From the NCBI RefSeq assembly GCF_000412185.1, contig NZ_ASJA01000003.1, positions 124,001 through 188,000 of the forward strand: a DNA stretch of 64,000 nt, read 5' to 3'. This DNA comes from Euryhalocaulis caribicus. GTDB lineage: Bacteria; Pseudomonadota; Alphaproteobacteria; Caulobacterales; Maricaulaceae. Every line of letters begins with the position of its first letter. Within the stretch, counting starts at the first letter, position 1. The notes below the pieces were generated by a model. That model searched no databases. It was not told the origin of the DNA and worked only from the letters and a program-made list of their open reading frames with translations. The translations under genes and the position numbers were made by a program. Below, piece by piece: positions 1-8,318 of this stretch.

Positions 1-427
1 GGAAAATGGCGAAGGCCGCGTCAATGAAAGCCTTCCCGCCGACCTTCTGGAATTCAAGCGGCTGGCCAACATGTTTGGCGATTTCGGGCTGGACAAGTGG
101 CTGGCCGGCGTGGCGGCGGCCGGGGAGTGGGCGCCAAAATACCGCATGAGCGCCGAACTGGCCGAGCAGTACCGGACGCTTTACGCCGACTCCAACCAGA
201 GGGTGGTCGACGCCTATTTCGACGGCGACAAGTCTGCTCTGGCGCTGGACGATGCGCCCGCGGACCCGGATCGCGGCGTGGACTTTACCGGCGCGCTGCC
301 GGCCGAAACGCTCGCCAAACTGTTTGCGGTCCACCTCAAACAGACACGCCGTCGCGAGAAGGAATTGCGGGACCGGATCGCGGCGCTGGAAGAGCGGCTC
401 GGCGTCAAGCATGAGCCGGACTCCTGA
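1..427 (+). CDS. Sulfotransferase-like protein, C-terminal fragment (5' end outside window)
   Basis: An open frame enters from the left edge (the first full codon begins at base 2) and ends at the TGA at 425-427, so only about 141 C-terminal residues are visible. The fragment contains an N-E-S-L-P-x-D-x-L-E-x-K-R stretch and later S-N-Q-R-V-V-D-x-Y-F. The order resembles the C-terminal part of PAPS-dependent sulfotransferase-like proteins in polysaccharide clusters, and is weakly echoed near the end of the protein at 2708-3682. The last 30 residues are charged and probably a coiled coil. The stop overlaps the start of the downstream FkbM gene by 17 bases, so the two are probably co-transcribed and translationally coupled. 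The catalytic N-terminal loop is outside the window, so the family call is an inference from similarity of the tail and from context. Confidence 0.5.
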   Translation, partial: ENGEGRVNESLPADLLEFKRLANMFGDFGLDKWLAGVAAAGEWAPKYRMSAELAEQYRTLYADSNQRVVDAYFDGDKSALALDDAPADPDRGVDFTGALPAETLAKLFAVHLKQTRRREKELRDRIAALEERLGVKHEPDS

Positions 428-1679
428 GCCGCAAGTGACTGCCCCGCCATACGATCCGCCCCGCAGGCCCTGGCGGCTCGGCTGCGGGGGATTCGATCTG
501 GCGGACGATCCGGGCCTGATTGACGAGACCATCGCGCTGGCATTGGCCAATGACGCCTATGAGCGCGCAGAGATCGCCGTGCTGCGCGCGCTGTTGAAGC
601 CGGGCGACCGCCTGCTGGAGATTGGCGGCGGTTTCGGCGTGGTCGCCCTGCACGCGGCCCGCATCCTGGGGCCGGACAATGTCGTCAGCTATGAAGCCAA
701 TCCGCAGACCGCAGACGCGGCGGCGCGCAATTTCCTACTGAATGCAATGCCGGTGCGCCTGATTCAGGCTGCGGTCACCGCGCAGGGCGGAGACAGCGTC
801 CAGTATCGCGCGAACGAGAATTTCCTCGCCGGGTCATTGCATGAAAATGTCGAGGCCGGACGCGGAATGATCGAGGTCCAGACCGTCTCCCTTGCCGACG
901 CGCTGACCGATAGCCGCGCCAATGTCATCCTGATGGACATCGAAGGCGGCGAGGCGGCGCTGGCGGCCTGTGACGCTCTGGGGCCGGCTGAGGCGGTGGT
1001 GGCGGAAATCCATCCGCAAATTCTGGGCGCTGATGGCGCGATCAAAGCCGCGGAAGATTTCGCCGCGGCGGGCCTGTTCCCGCGCGCCGACCTGATCCAT
1101 GGCGATGTCTATGCCTTCACCCGTTCGGCGCGCCATGATGACGCCGCCCGCGCCGCCGTGGCCGCATCGCTGCGCGCCGCCGCCGCGCACAAGGCGGGCG
1201 ATTACGCATCCGCGGCGGAGCAAATGCGGGCCTTTATCGATCTGGCGCCCGGCAATCCGGACGCGCATGAACGCCTGACCCAGATCCACCTGGCCGCAGG
1301 GGACCCGGAAAGCGCATTGGCGGAGGCGGAGACATTTCACCGCCTCGACCCCGCCAATCCGGTATCGTCCTATCTGGCCGGGGTCTGCGAAATGCGCCGC
1401 GGTCATCCGGCGGCGGCGGTGAAATATGCGGAGGCCGCTATTGCGCTGGCCCCGGCCGCGCCGCGCTACCGCCACATGGCCTGTCAGGCTGCACATCAGG
1501 CCGGCATGACGGGCGAGGCGCTGCGCCACGCCGTGCGGCTGGCCGAACTGGCGCCCTATGCGGCGAACCATATCGCTCTGCTGCAGCGGGCTTACCGGCA
1601 GGCCGGGCTGAAAGAACTTGCAACGCACGCGGCGGGCTGGGCCGGGGCGCTGACAAGCCGCGCGTCCGCCAAGGGGTGA
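411..1679 (+). CDS. FkbM-family methyltransferase with C-terminal TPR region
   Basis: This is a 422-residue protein from the ATG at 411; longer frames begin inside the upstream gene. Residues ~60-90 carry a class I SAM-binding motif, L-L-E-I-G-G-G-F-G followed by an acidic strand end (Y-E-A-N-P). The FkbM hallmark M-D-I-E-G-G-E follows at about residue 170. From ~residue 245 the sequence becomes alanine-rich paired helices resembling three or four TPR units. FkbM enzymes O-methylate sugars or small metabolites, and in glycan clusters they usually cap or decorate surface polysaccharide. The C-terminal TPR part could tether the enzyme to partner proteins. The gene follows a sulfotransferase-like gene with overlap and precedes a sugar epimerase by 65 bases. 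The substrate is unknown. Confidence 0.82.
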   Translation: MSRTPEPQVTAPPYDPPRRPWRLGCGGFDLADDPGLIDETIALALANDAYERAEIAVLRALLKPGDRLLEIGGGFGVVALHAARILGPDNVVSYEANPQTADAAARNFLLNAMPVRLIQAAVTAQGGDSVQYRANENFLAGSLHENVEAGRGMIEVQTVSLADALTDSRANVILMDIEGGEAALAACDALGPAEAVVAEIHPQILGADGAIKAAEDFAAAGLFPRADLIHGDVYAFTRSARHDDAARAAVAASLRAAAAHKAGDYASAAEQMRAFIDLAPGNPDAHERLTQIHLAAGDPESALAEAETFHRLDPANPVSSYLAGVCEMRRGHPAAAVKYAEAAIALAPAAPRYRHMACQAAHQAGMTGEALRHAVRLAELAPYAANHIALLQRAYRQAGLKELATHAAGWAGALTSRASAKG

Positions 1680-1744
1680 CCAAGCGGCTGGATGATGTTC
1701 TATCCGCAGGTAGAGTGCATCGCGGGCACACAGACAGGGCTGGC

Positions 1745-2692
1745 ATGAAGCGAATTATCATCTTGGGAGCGAACGGCTATATCGGCCGCCAGCTGAGCCA
1801 GGGCCTCGCCGGGGAGGCGGGCGCGCACCTCACGCTGGTCAGCCGCAATCTGGACGCCGCCCGTTTTGCGCAAATCTGCCCGCGCGGCGACCTGATTTCC
1901 GCCGACTTCAATGAAACCGACCGCATGGTCAATATCTGCCGCAAGGCCGACATCATCATCGACCTGATCAACGCCACGCCTCCGCGCAATGCGGAAGGGG
2001 CGGTGGCGGAGGATGTCGAGAACAACCTGCTGCCGCACATCACGTTTTTCGAGCGCATGGCCGAGCGGTCGCAGGCCAAGCTCATCTTCTTCTCATCGGG
2101 GGGCACGGTGTACGGCAATGCCGACCGCCTGCCGATCCAGGAAGACGCGCCAGCCCGTCCGATCAGCCCGTACGGCGCCTCGAAACTGACGCTGGAGCGC
2201 TATCTCAGCATGTTTCACGCGGCCAAGGGCATGGATTATTCGATCCTGCGCGTGGGGAATATTTACGGCCCCGACCAGCCGGTGAAACGCGGCCAGGGCG
2301 TGATCCCGGCGCTGCTGGAGGCGGTGTTCGAGGACCGCGCCTTCAAGCTGTTCGGGGAGGGCCGGGCCAGGCGCGACTATGTCTATGCAGACGATGTGAT
2401 CGAGGCGGTAAAGGCGCTGATCGCCGCGCCCGATACCTCCGGTCTGACCCTGAATATCGGCAGCGGCCGGGGCCATTCCGTGCAGGATATTCTTCAGGCC
2501 TTCCGCCAGTGGAGCCAGACAGAGCCGGAGATCGACCATCAGGAAGCGGGGGCGCAGGAGGTGCGGGACGTGATTCTGGACATCAGCCGCGCCCGGGCGC
2601 GGCTGGGCTGGCGGCCCCGCGTCGCGTTTCGCGACGGACTGAACAGAACCTTCGAGCACTACGCCGCCCATCACGCCTGGCGCGGCCGGTAA
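1745..2692 (+). CDS. NAD-dependent nucleotide-sugar epimerase/dehydratase (extended SDR)
   Basis: The 315-residue protein starts at the ATG at 1745, immediately followed by M-K-R-I-I-I-L-G-A-N-G-Y-I-G, the N-terminal Rossmann strand with the GxxGxxG NAD(P) loop. A nearby upstream in-frame start adds residues unlike the family. S-S-G-G-T-V-Y-G (about residues 117-124) and Y-G-A-S-K (about 141-145) supply the Ser/Tyr/Lys catalytic set of extended SDRs. An R-R-D-Y-V-Y-x-D-D segment near residue 213 is typical of GalE/WbpP/RffE-like enzymes. It probably interconverts UDP- or GDP-activated hexoses for the surrounding polysaccharide genes. Specificity (for example 4-epimerase versus dehydratase) cannot be decided from the sequence alone. 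Confidence 0.85.
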   Translation: MKRIIILGANGYIGRQLSQGLAGEAGAHLTLVSRNLDAARFAQICPRGDLISADFNETDRMVNICRKADIIIDLINATPPRNAEGAVAEDVENNLLPHITFFERMAERSQAKLIFFSSGGTVYGNADRLPIQEDAPARPISPYGASKLTLERYLSMFHAAKGMDYSILRVGNIYGPDQPVKRGQGVIPALLEAVFEDRAFKLFGEGRARRDYVYADDVIEAVKALIAAPDTSGLTLNIGSGRGHSVQDILQAFRQWSQTEPEIDHQEAGAQEVRDVILDISRARARLGWRPRVAFRDGLNRTFEHYAAHHAWRGR

Positions 2693-2707
2693 ACCAGAAG
2701 AGAAAAT

Positions 2708-3682
2708 ATGCGCGTTGTTCTTCATATCGGCCACAGCAAGGCCGGCAGCTCCAGCATTCAACGCTTCCTGATCGACAATCAGGCGGCGCTTCTGGAGCGC
2801 GGCGTGGCCACGGCCGGCAAGGATTTCGAATTTTCGAACGAGGCTGAAATCCGCCGTCCGCCCAATTTCTGGCTGGAGGACAAGGCCAAGGACCCTGAAT
2901 CGGCCGGCGCAGGCATCCGCGAAGCCCTGGAAAAGGCCTCGCAGGACCGGCGCGTGAAAATCGCGGTCATTTCCGCCGAAACGCTGGGGCGACGAGAGCG
3001 GGCGGCCCTGTTCGAAGGAATGGCGGACAGGTTCGACCTGAAAGTCCTGCATTATGTGCGTCGTCAGGATGCGTGGATCTACGCCGCGTGGAAGCAGTGG
3101 CAGGTGAAGGCGGGCCTGACGCTGGAGGAATGGGTGGAGCAATGCCTGAACCGGACCACGCCCGACTATGAAGGGATCTGGTCGGCCTGGACGCAATCGG
3201 CGATCCCGGAAGAGGCCTATGAAATGGTCTGGCTGAACGAGAAGACGCTGACGGGCGGCGATTTGCTGACCGATTTCTGCGCCCGCGCGGGCATTGACGG
3301 GGACGGGCTGGCGCGCCCGGGCCGCATCAATCCGGGTTTCGACCCGGCCCTGATGGAGGTGTTCCAGCGCGCGCCCTTCCTGTTCGAAGGGCCGCACGAC
3401 AATGTCGTCTATCGTTATCTGGAAGACCGCCTCCCGGAAGAGGCGTTCGTTTCAGGCCGGATGCCGTTTCCGCTGGCGAAAGCCGTCATGGATTCGTTCC
3501 GGGAGAGCAATGAAACCCTGCGCCGGCGTTTCGCGCCGGACGTGGACCATGACGCGCTGTTCGGGCTGGAGCCGCCGGCCGATGAATCCGGCGAGAGCGA
3601 TATCGACCGGCTGTACCGGGCGATGGGCTATGTCCTGCACCTGATGGCGAACGAGAAGCGCGGAAAGAATCCCGCCCGCTAG
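2708..3682 (+). CDS. Sulfotransferase-like protein
   Basis: The protein has 324 residues and begins [18 protein letters not shown]. This H-I-G-x-x-K-x-G-S/T-S-S-I-Q loop is the 5'-phosphosulfate-binding (PAPS) signature of sulfotransferase-like proteins found in polysaccharide clusters. A second feature, V-I-S-A-E-T-L (about residues 91-97), matches the position of the 3'-phosphate-binding strand. An aggaga-type Shine-Dalgarno lies just before the ATG, 15 bases after the epimerase stop, suggesting an operon. The C-terminus has an acidic tail. It probably sulfates a surface glycan or capsule sugar, which is common in marine bacteria, but the acceptor is unknown. The stop codon shares a CTAG palindrome with the convergent rmlA stop. 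Confidence 0.72.
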   Translation: MRVVLHIGHSKAGSSSIQRFLIDNQAALLERGVATAGKDFEFSNEAEIRRPPNFWLEDKAKDPESAGAGIREALEKASQDRRVKIAVISAETLGRRERAALFEGMADRFDLKVLHYVRRQDAWIYAAWKQWQVKAGLTLEEWVEQCLNRTTPDYEGIWSAWTQSAIPEEAYEMVWLNEKTLTGGDLLTDFCARAGIDGDGLARPGRINPGFDPALMEVFQRAPFLFEGPHDNVVYRYLEDRLPEEAFVSGRMPFPLAKAVMDSFRESNETLRRRFAPDVDHDALFGLEPPADESGESDIDRLYRAMGYVLHLMANEKRGKNPAR

Positions 3683-3699
3683 CTGGAAAGCAGGCGGGA
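3670..3699. terminator. Hairpin across the convergent sulfotransferase/rmlA junction
   Basis: TCCCGCC (3670-3676) pairs with GGCGGGA (3693-3699). After one mismatch, GCT pairs with AGC around an eight-base loop. The stem contains the shared CTAG double stop codon (3679-3682). There is no T-tract on either strand, so it could stop or stabilise both transcripts without being a canonical intrinsic terminator. Confidence 0.4.
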
Positions 3700-4545
3700 G
3701 AGATAGCCCGCATATTTGTTGCGGCCCAGCGCATCGATCTGACGCGTAAGCTGGTCGTCGGAAATCCAGTCATTATGGAAGGCGATCTCCTCCGGGCAGG
3801 CGACCTTCAGGCCCTGCCGGGTTTCGATCGTGCGGATGAAATTGGTCGCATCGGCCAGCGAGTCGTGCGTGCCCATGTCGAACCACGCATAGCCGCGGCC
3901 CATGGTTTCCATGGAAAGCTGGCCCTTCTCCAGATAGAGCCGGTTCAGATCGGTAATTTCCAGCTCGCCCCGCGGCGAGGGCTTGAGGGACCGCGCCATT
4001 TCCGCAGCCTTGCCGTCATAGAAATAAAGGCCCGTGACAGCGAGATTGGAGGGCGGGTCCTTGGGTTTCTCGACGATGGAGGTGACCCGGCCGGCGTCGT
4101 CGACCGTCGCAACGCCGTAGCGGGACGGCTTTTCGACGCGATAGCCAAACACGGTCGCGCCCGAGGTCAGCTCCCCCGCGCGCTTCAGCAGCGCGGTCAT
4201 CCCCGCGCCGTAGAAAAGATTGTCGCCCAGAACCAGACAGGACGGATCGCCATTGGTGAATTCCTCGCCGATGATCAGGGCCTGTGCGAGTCCTTCCGGC
4301 TTGGGCTGGGTGGCGTATTCTATGCGCACGCCCCACTGCGAGCCGTCGCCCAGCAGATTTTCAAAGGTTTCCACGTCGCGCGGGGTGGAAATCACCAGAA
4401 TTTCGCGGATTCCGGCCAGCATCAGCGTGCAGAGCGGATAATAGATCATAGGCTTGTCGTAGACAGGCAGGACCTGTTTCGACACCGGAATGGTCAAAGG
4501 ATAAAGCCGCGTGCCGCTGCCCCCCGCCAGTATGATTCCCTTCAC
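3679..4545 (-). CDS. rmlA: Glucose-1-phosphate thymidylyltransferase
   Basis: RmlA joins dTTP and glucose-1-phosphate to make dTDP-glucose, the first step to dTDP-rhamnose and other dTDP-deoxysugars. The motif G-G-S-G-T-R-L-x-P-L-T lies at residues 8-18, followed by [23 protein letters not shown] and E-K-P[13 protein letters not shown]. I choose the GTG at 4545-4543 because it gives 288 residues, the usual RmlA length, and an aaggggaa Shine-Dalgarno lies just upstream. The ATG 24 codons earlier adds a tail unlike the family. The gene is transcribed against its neighbours. No rmlB, rmlC or rmlD is present in this window, so the rest of the dTDP-sugar pathway must be elsewhere. Confidence 0.93.
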   Translation of the reverse strand: MKGIILAGGSGTRLYPLTIPVSKQVLPVYDKPMIYYPLCTLMLAGIREILVISTPRDVETFENLLGDGSQWGVRIEYATQPKPEGLAQALIIGEEFTNGDPSCLVLGDNLFYGAGMTALLKRAGELTSGATVFGYRVEKPSRYGVATVDDAGRVTSIVEKPKDPPSNLAVTGLYFYDGKAAEMARSLKPSPRGELEITDLNRLYLEKGQLSMETMGRGYAWFDMGTHDSLADATNFIRTIETRQGLKVACPEEIAFHNDWISDDQLTRQIDALGRNKYAGYLSRLLSS

Positions 4546-4802
4546 CCGTGTTCCCCTTTTCCAATCTTCAAAGCCGCCCAACCGCGCCGCTGTGCCAAGT
4601 TTATTCCCGCCCTTCAAGCGGCGAGGCTGAACAGCAGGTTTTTTGAGGCCCGCTCGAAGCGCCGTTTTACGTTACACGGGTAAGCGCAGTTTGGTCTGTA
4701 TCTTGACGCGGTCTTTGGGCACGGTTCAAACCGCTGTCATCTTGGATTGTTCATTTGGCCGGCAAAGCTGGATTGTGAAGAGGCGGCGTTCGGGGAGCAT
4801 TT

Positions 4803-7202
4803 ATGGCCGGTTTGAATGAGCACCCTGACGGTCCCGGCCCGCCGGCTTCGACGGATGCGTTCCTGGCGCGGCTCTATCAGCTTCTGGCCGGGCGTCATCC
4901 TTACAAGCCGGAACTGGAATGGGCGCGGGAGCTGTTGAGCGACGCGGGCCGCGATCCGGTCACCTTGCTGGGGAACCTGATCTATCAGTTCGAGGGCGGT
5001 CTGGAGCGCATTCCGGTCCGGGCGCTGGCGGAAGGCGCGGCGCTGTTCTCCGGGCATTTTCAGTCGCAGGGCGAGCGTCTGGCGTCCTTCCTGAATGTTA
5101 TCGACGGAGCGTTCTCCGCGCTCGAACATCATGCGGCGGTCTCCGCCTCGGCCCGCACCGATGGCGGCGCGGCGGTGGTCCGGGTGCTGAACCCCCTTGA
5201 ATATGCCAGCGATGAAATCGTCCTGATCGGCATTGTCCGGAAAGGCGATCCCGATTGCAGCATCCGGATCCATGTCAATGACGATCCGGTCATGGACGCC
5301 GAGCCTGTTCGCCCCGGCTTTTCCATGCGCTGCGTGCGCCTGCCGCGGGCGCTGACGGCGCAGGACAGGGTCATTGTACAGGCCGGCGAAAAGCGGCTGG
5401 AGTTCAAGCCCGCGCTTGATGAGCCGATTTCACAGGATGCGTTGGAAGCCGCGCAGAAAAAGCTATCGGCCAGCGCGCCGCCGGACAGCGTGCCCGCATC
5501 TGCCGGGTGCTGTTTCCTTAGCCGCTACATGTTCGCCGCCAAGCTGCCGGCCTCTAACCCGGTCAATGCCGACAACTGGCCGTTCGAGGATCATCTGGCG
5601 ATCTACCGGACGCTCCGCCGGCTGTCGCCAGACCTGATCGTCGAAGACGATTATGTTCAGGCGCTGGCCCAGCTGGAGACGATTTCCGGTTTTCAGGCCC
5701 CCTTGCTGTTCTTTCTGGAATTCTGGAAAGACCGCCGTTCGGGCCTGTACGATCAACTCAAGACTTCCGAACGTTGGCGGCGGACCGCGGCTCTGGCCAA
5801 TCGCATCCTGCCCGGCGGCTGGCGGTGGTTGCGCCTGGGTCTGGACGTGGATTGCGCCAGCCTGACCGAACCCGCCTATTCGCTCCATGGCCTGCAGATA
5901 AACCGCTGGGCGGCGCACCGGCTGGACAACGCGGGGGAGTCTCACGCGCGCTCCCTGAGCCGGAGCGAGCTGGCAGAGCGCCTGCTGGCCGCGATTTCCG
6001 ATGCGGGCGCCGCCGGGGCGCGGCGTCTGATCGAGCCGGCATGGGTGGATTTCGTTCTTGAGCGCGCCGGGCCAGCGGAGGCCGGAGACTTGCGCGCTGT
6101 TCTTCTGGCGATCCGGGATGGCGAAAACATCGCTCCCACGCCCGGACCGGGCGTGGCCGTTATCGGAGAGACCGAGCGTTCACTGGGCGATGTGGCGCGC
6201 AGCGCGGCGACGGCGCTGAACGGTTTCGGCCGCAAGGCCCTGAGCCGGCCCGTAGCGGGATTCATACGCCGCACCTCGCGGCTGAAGCCTGAAACCGGCA
6301 CCATCCTGTTTTGCGCCAATGCGCAACGCATTCTGGATATGTATGCGGCGCAATATACCGATCTGACCCGGCGTAATACTGTGGCTTTCCCGTTCTGGGA
6401 GACAACGCGACTGCCGGAAATGCACGCGCAGGCGCTGTCCCGCGTCAGCCGGGTGGTGACCGCCACGCGGTTTGTCAAGGACACGGTTCGGGCCTCGCTG
6501 GGCGATGACGCGGATGTGGTGACCATCGGTCTGCCGATCGATCTTCCGCAAGGGCTGGCGCGCGCAGGACGGTCCGGGCCGACCACGTTTCTTTCCATCG
6601 CCGATGTCCATTCGGGTCTGGCGCGCAAGAACCCGCTCGGCTCCATTCAGGCGTTCCAGAAGGCCTTTCCCGGGAACAGGGACGTGCGGCTGGTTCTGAA
6701 GATCCGCAGTATTGACGAGGATCACTGGGGCGCGGGCGAGGACTGGCCGCTGATCCAGAACCTGGCGGCCCGCGACGACCGTGTTGAAATCGTGTTGGGA
6801 GACCTCCCGGCGGAGGAATACTGGGCCATGATTGCGGGGGCGGACTGTTTTCTCTCGCTGCATCGCGGCGAAGGATTCGGTTACGGGTTGGCGCATTCTC
6901 TGGCGCTCGGCATTCCCGTGGTCTCCACCGATTTTTCCGGCCCGCGCGATTTCTGCACGGAGGAAACGGGATATCCGGTCGCGGCCAGCCTCACGCCTGT
7001 TCCCTATGAAAAGATGGACCAGACGGAATCGCTGGGAGATTGGGCGGAACCCGATCCCGACGCAGCAGTTGAACAGATGCGCGCCGTACACGGAGATTAC
7101 GGCGCGGCGCTGGTGCGCGCGGAACGTGGAAGCGTCTTGATCGGGTCGATTTACAGTCAGGACCGGTTCGCAAGACGGCTGTCCGAAGCGCTGGCCTTCT
7201 AG
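4803..7202 (+). CDS. Large glycosyltransferase, GT4-type C-terminal domain
   Basis: The protein has 799 residues, and a ggggag Shine-Dalgarno precedes the ATG. The N-terminal ~60 residues (L-A-R-L-Y-Q-L-L-A-G-R-x-P) resemble the DUF4214-like helices found ahead of some glycosyltransferases. A region of no recognisable fold follows, to about residue 480. The C-terminal ~300 residues look like a GT4 (GT-B fold) transferase, with F-L-S-I-A-D, K-N-P-L-G-S-I-Q-A-F, V-L-K-I-R and the E-x7-E-like nucleotide-sugar motif in H-R-G-E-G-F-G-Y-G-L-A-H-S-L-A-L-G-I-P-V. It probably adds a sugar to a surface polysaccharide or to a protein such as flagellin. Donor and acceptor are unknown. No membrane segment is evident, so it is likely cytoplasmic or peripheral. 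Confidence 0.78.
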   Translation: MAGLNEHPDGPGPPASTDAFLARLYQLLAGRHPYKPELEWARELLSDAGRDPVTLLGNLIYQFEGGLERIPVRALAEGAALFSGHFQSQGERLASFLNVIDGAFSALEHHAAVSASARTDGGAAVVRVLNPLEYASDEIVLIGIVRKGDPDCSIRIHVNDDPVMDAEPVRPGFSMRCVRLPRALTAQDRVIVQAGEKRLEFKPALDEPISQDALEAAQKKLSASAPPDSVPASAGCCFLSRYMFAAKLPASNPVNADNWPFEDHLAIYRTLRRLSPDLIVEDDYVQALAQLETISGFQAPLLFFLEFWKDRRSGLYDQLKTSERWRRTAALANRILPGGWRWLRLGLDVDCASLTEPAYSLHGLQINRWAAHRLDNAGESHARSLSRSELAERLLAAISDAGAAGARRLIEPAWVDFVLERAGPAEAGDLRAVLLAIRDGENIAPTPGPGVAVIGETERSLGDVARSAATALNGFGRKALSRPVAGFIRRTSRLKPETGTILFCANAQRILDMYAAQYTDLTRRNTVAFPFWETTRLPEMHAQALSRVSRVVTATRFVKDTVRASLGDDADVVTIGLPIDLPQGLARAGRSGPTTFLSIADVHSGLARKNPLGSIQAFQKAFPGNRDVRLVLKIRSIDEDHWGAGEDWPLIQNLAARDDRVEIVLGDLPAEEYWAMIAGADCFLSLHRGEGFGYGLAHSLALGIPVVSTDFSGPRDFCTEETGYPVAASLTPVPYEKMDQTESLGDWAEPDPDAAVEQMRAVHGDYGAALVRAERGSVLIGSIYSQDRFARRLSEALAF

Positions 7203-7271
7203 ACGCCCGGAATACACTGGTTAATGTGTGGTGGTTGAACGCGCTTTTCCCATGGTGGAAGTGATATTCGA

Positions 7272-8318
7272 ATGAAGCCGATCGCCTTGATTACCGGCGT
7301 GATGGGCCAGGACGGCGCCTATCTCTCCCGTCTTCTTCTGGAGAAGGGCTACCGGGTAATTGGCGCGGACCAGCATGTTTCGGATTTTCACTGCGCCAGC
7401 CTGAGAACGCTGGGCGTCGATCTCGACATCGATAAAATCCGCCTGGACATCACGGATCCGGACCAGATACGCACCGCGCTCACGCAATACCGGCCTGACG
7501 AAATCTATAATCTGGCGGCGCTGAGTTCGGTCGCGGAGTCCTGGAACCATCCGGTGGCCTACGCCCATGTGAACGCCATCGCGGTCAATCGATTCCTGGA
7601 AGACATACGCGCTTTCGCGCCGGAAACCCGGTTCTTCCAGGCCTCGTCATCGGAAATGTTCGGAAACGCCCGCATGACGCCGCAGCGCGAGAACACGGCG
7701 CTGCATCCATTGAGTCCCTATGCGGTCTCCAAGGCCTCGGCGCACTGGACGACCGTCAATTATCGGGAATCGTTCGATCTGCACTGTTCGTCGGGCATCA
7801 TGTTCAACCATGAATCGCCGTTGCGGCCGGTCCAGTTCGTGACGCGGAAGGTCGTGCACAGCCTGGTTCAGGTTGCCTATGGCGCTTGCGGCGCATTCAC
7901 GCTCGGCAATCTGGACGCCCGGCGCGACTGGGGATACGCTGGCGATTACGCCGACGCCATGTGGCGCATTCTGCAGCAGCCGCAGGGCGATGATTTCGTC
8001 ATTGCCACGGGCCGCACGCACACCGTCCGTCAGCTTTGTTCCCTGGCCGGCTCCCTGCTGGGCTTTGACATCGTCTGGGAAGGCGAGGACGAGACCGAGA
8101 TCGGCATTGACCGGAAAACGGGGAAGACCCTGGTCCGCGTCGACCCGGCGCTATACCGCCCGCTGGATTCCCTGAGCCTCTGCGGCGATCCTGCGAAGGC
8201 GTACGAGGTTCTGGGCTGGCGCGCCAAGACCAGTTTCGAATTGCTGATCGAGACCATGGTGGCCGAGGATTGCGACCGGCTTTCGGCGCAGAATTTTACG
8301 CGCGTGGCGGCCGGATAA
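7272..8318 (+). CDS. GDP-mannose 4,6-dehydratase family enzyme (divergent)
   Basis: The 348-residue protein follows the GMD template closely: T-G-V-M-G-Q-D-G-A-Y-L at residues 8-18, A-S-S-S-E-M-F-G at 124-131, S-P-Y-A-V-S-K at 148-154, V-N-Y-R-E-S at 162-167 and M-F-N-H-E-S-P at 177-183. True GMDs make GDP-4-keto-6-deoxymannose, the precursor of GDP-fucose, rhamnose and perosamine. Three positions differ from the E. coli enzyme. The catalytic Thr is Ser126, the R-R-x-S NADP-phosphate motif after beta-2 is replaced (residues 31-40), and S-P-R-R-G-E is S-P-L-R-P-V (182-187). The enzyme may therefore prefer another cofactor or sugar nucleotide. It overlaps the convergent GT2 gene by 23 bases. 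Confidence 0.82.
   Translation: MKPIALITGVMGQDGAYLSRLLLEKGYRVIGADQHVSDFHCASLRTLGVDLDIDKIRLDITDPDQIRTALTQYRPDEIYNLAALSSVAESWNHPVAYAHVNAIAVNRFLEDIRAFAPETRFFQASSSEMFGNARMTPQRENTALHPLSPYAVSKASAHWTTVNYRESFDLHCSSGIMFNHESPLRPVQFVTRKVVHSLVQVAYGACGAFTLGNLDARRDWGYAGDYADAMWRILQQPQGDDFVIATGRTHTVRQLCSLAGSLLGFDIVWEGEDETEIGIDRKTGKTLVRVDPALYRPLDSLSLCGDPAKAYEVLGWRAKTSFELLIETMVAEDCDRLSAQNFTRVAAG

Noticed and set aside
2093-3397. Minus-strand frame of about 430 codons across the epimerase and sulfotransferase genes
   Set aside because: Crosses two supported genes on the opposite strand, with no domain and atypical composition.
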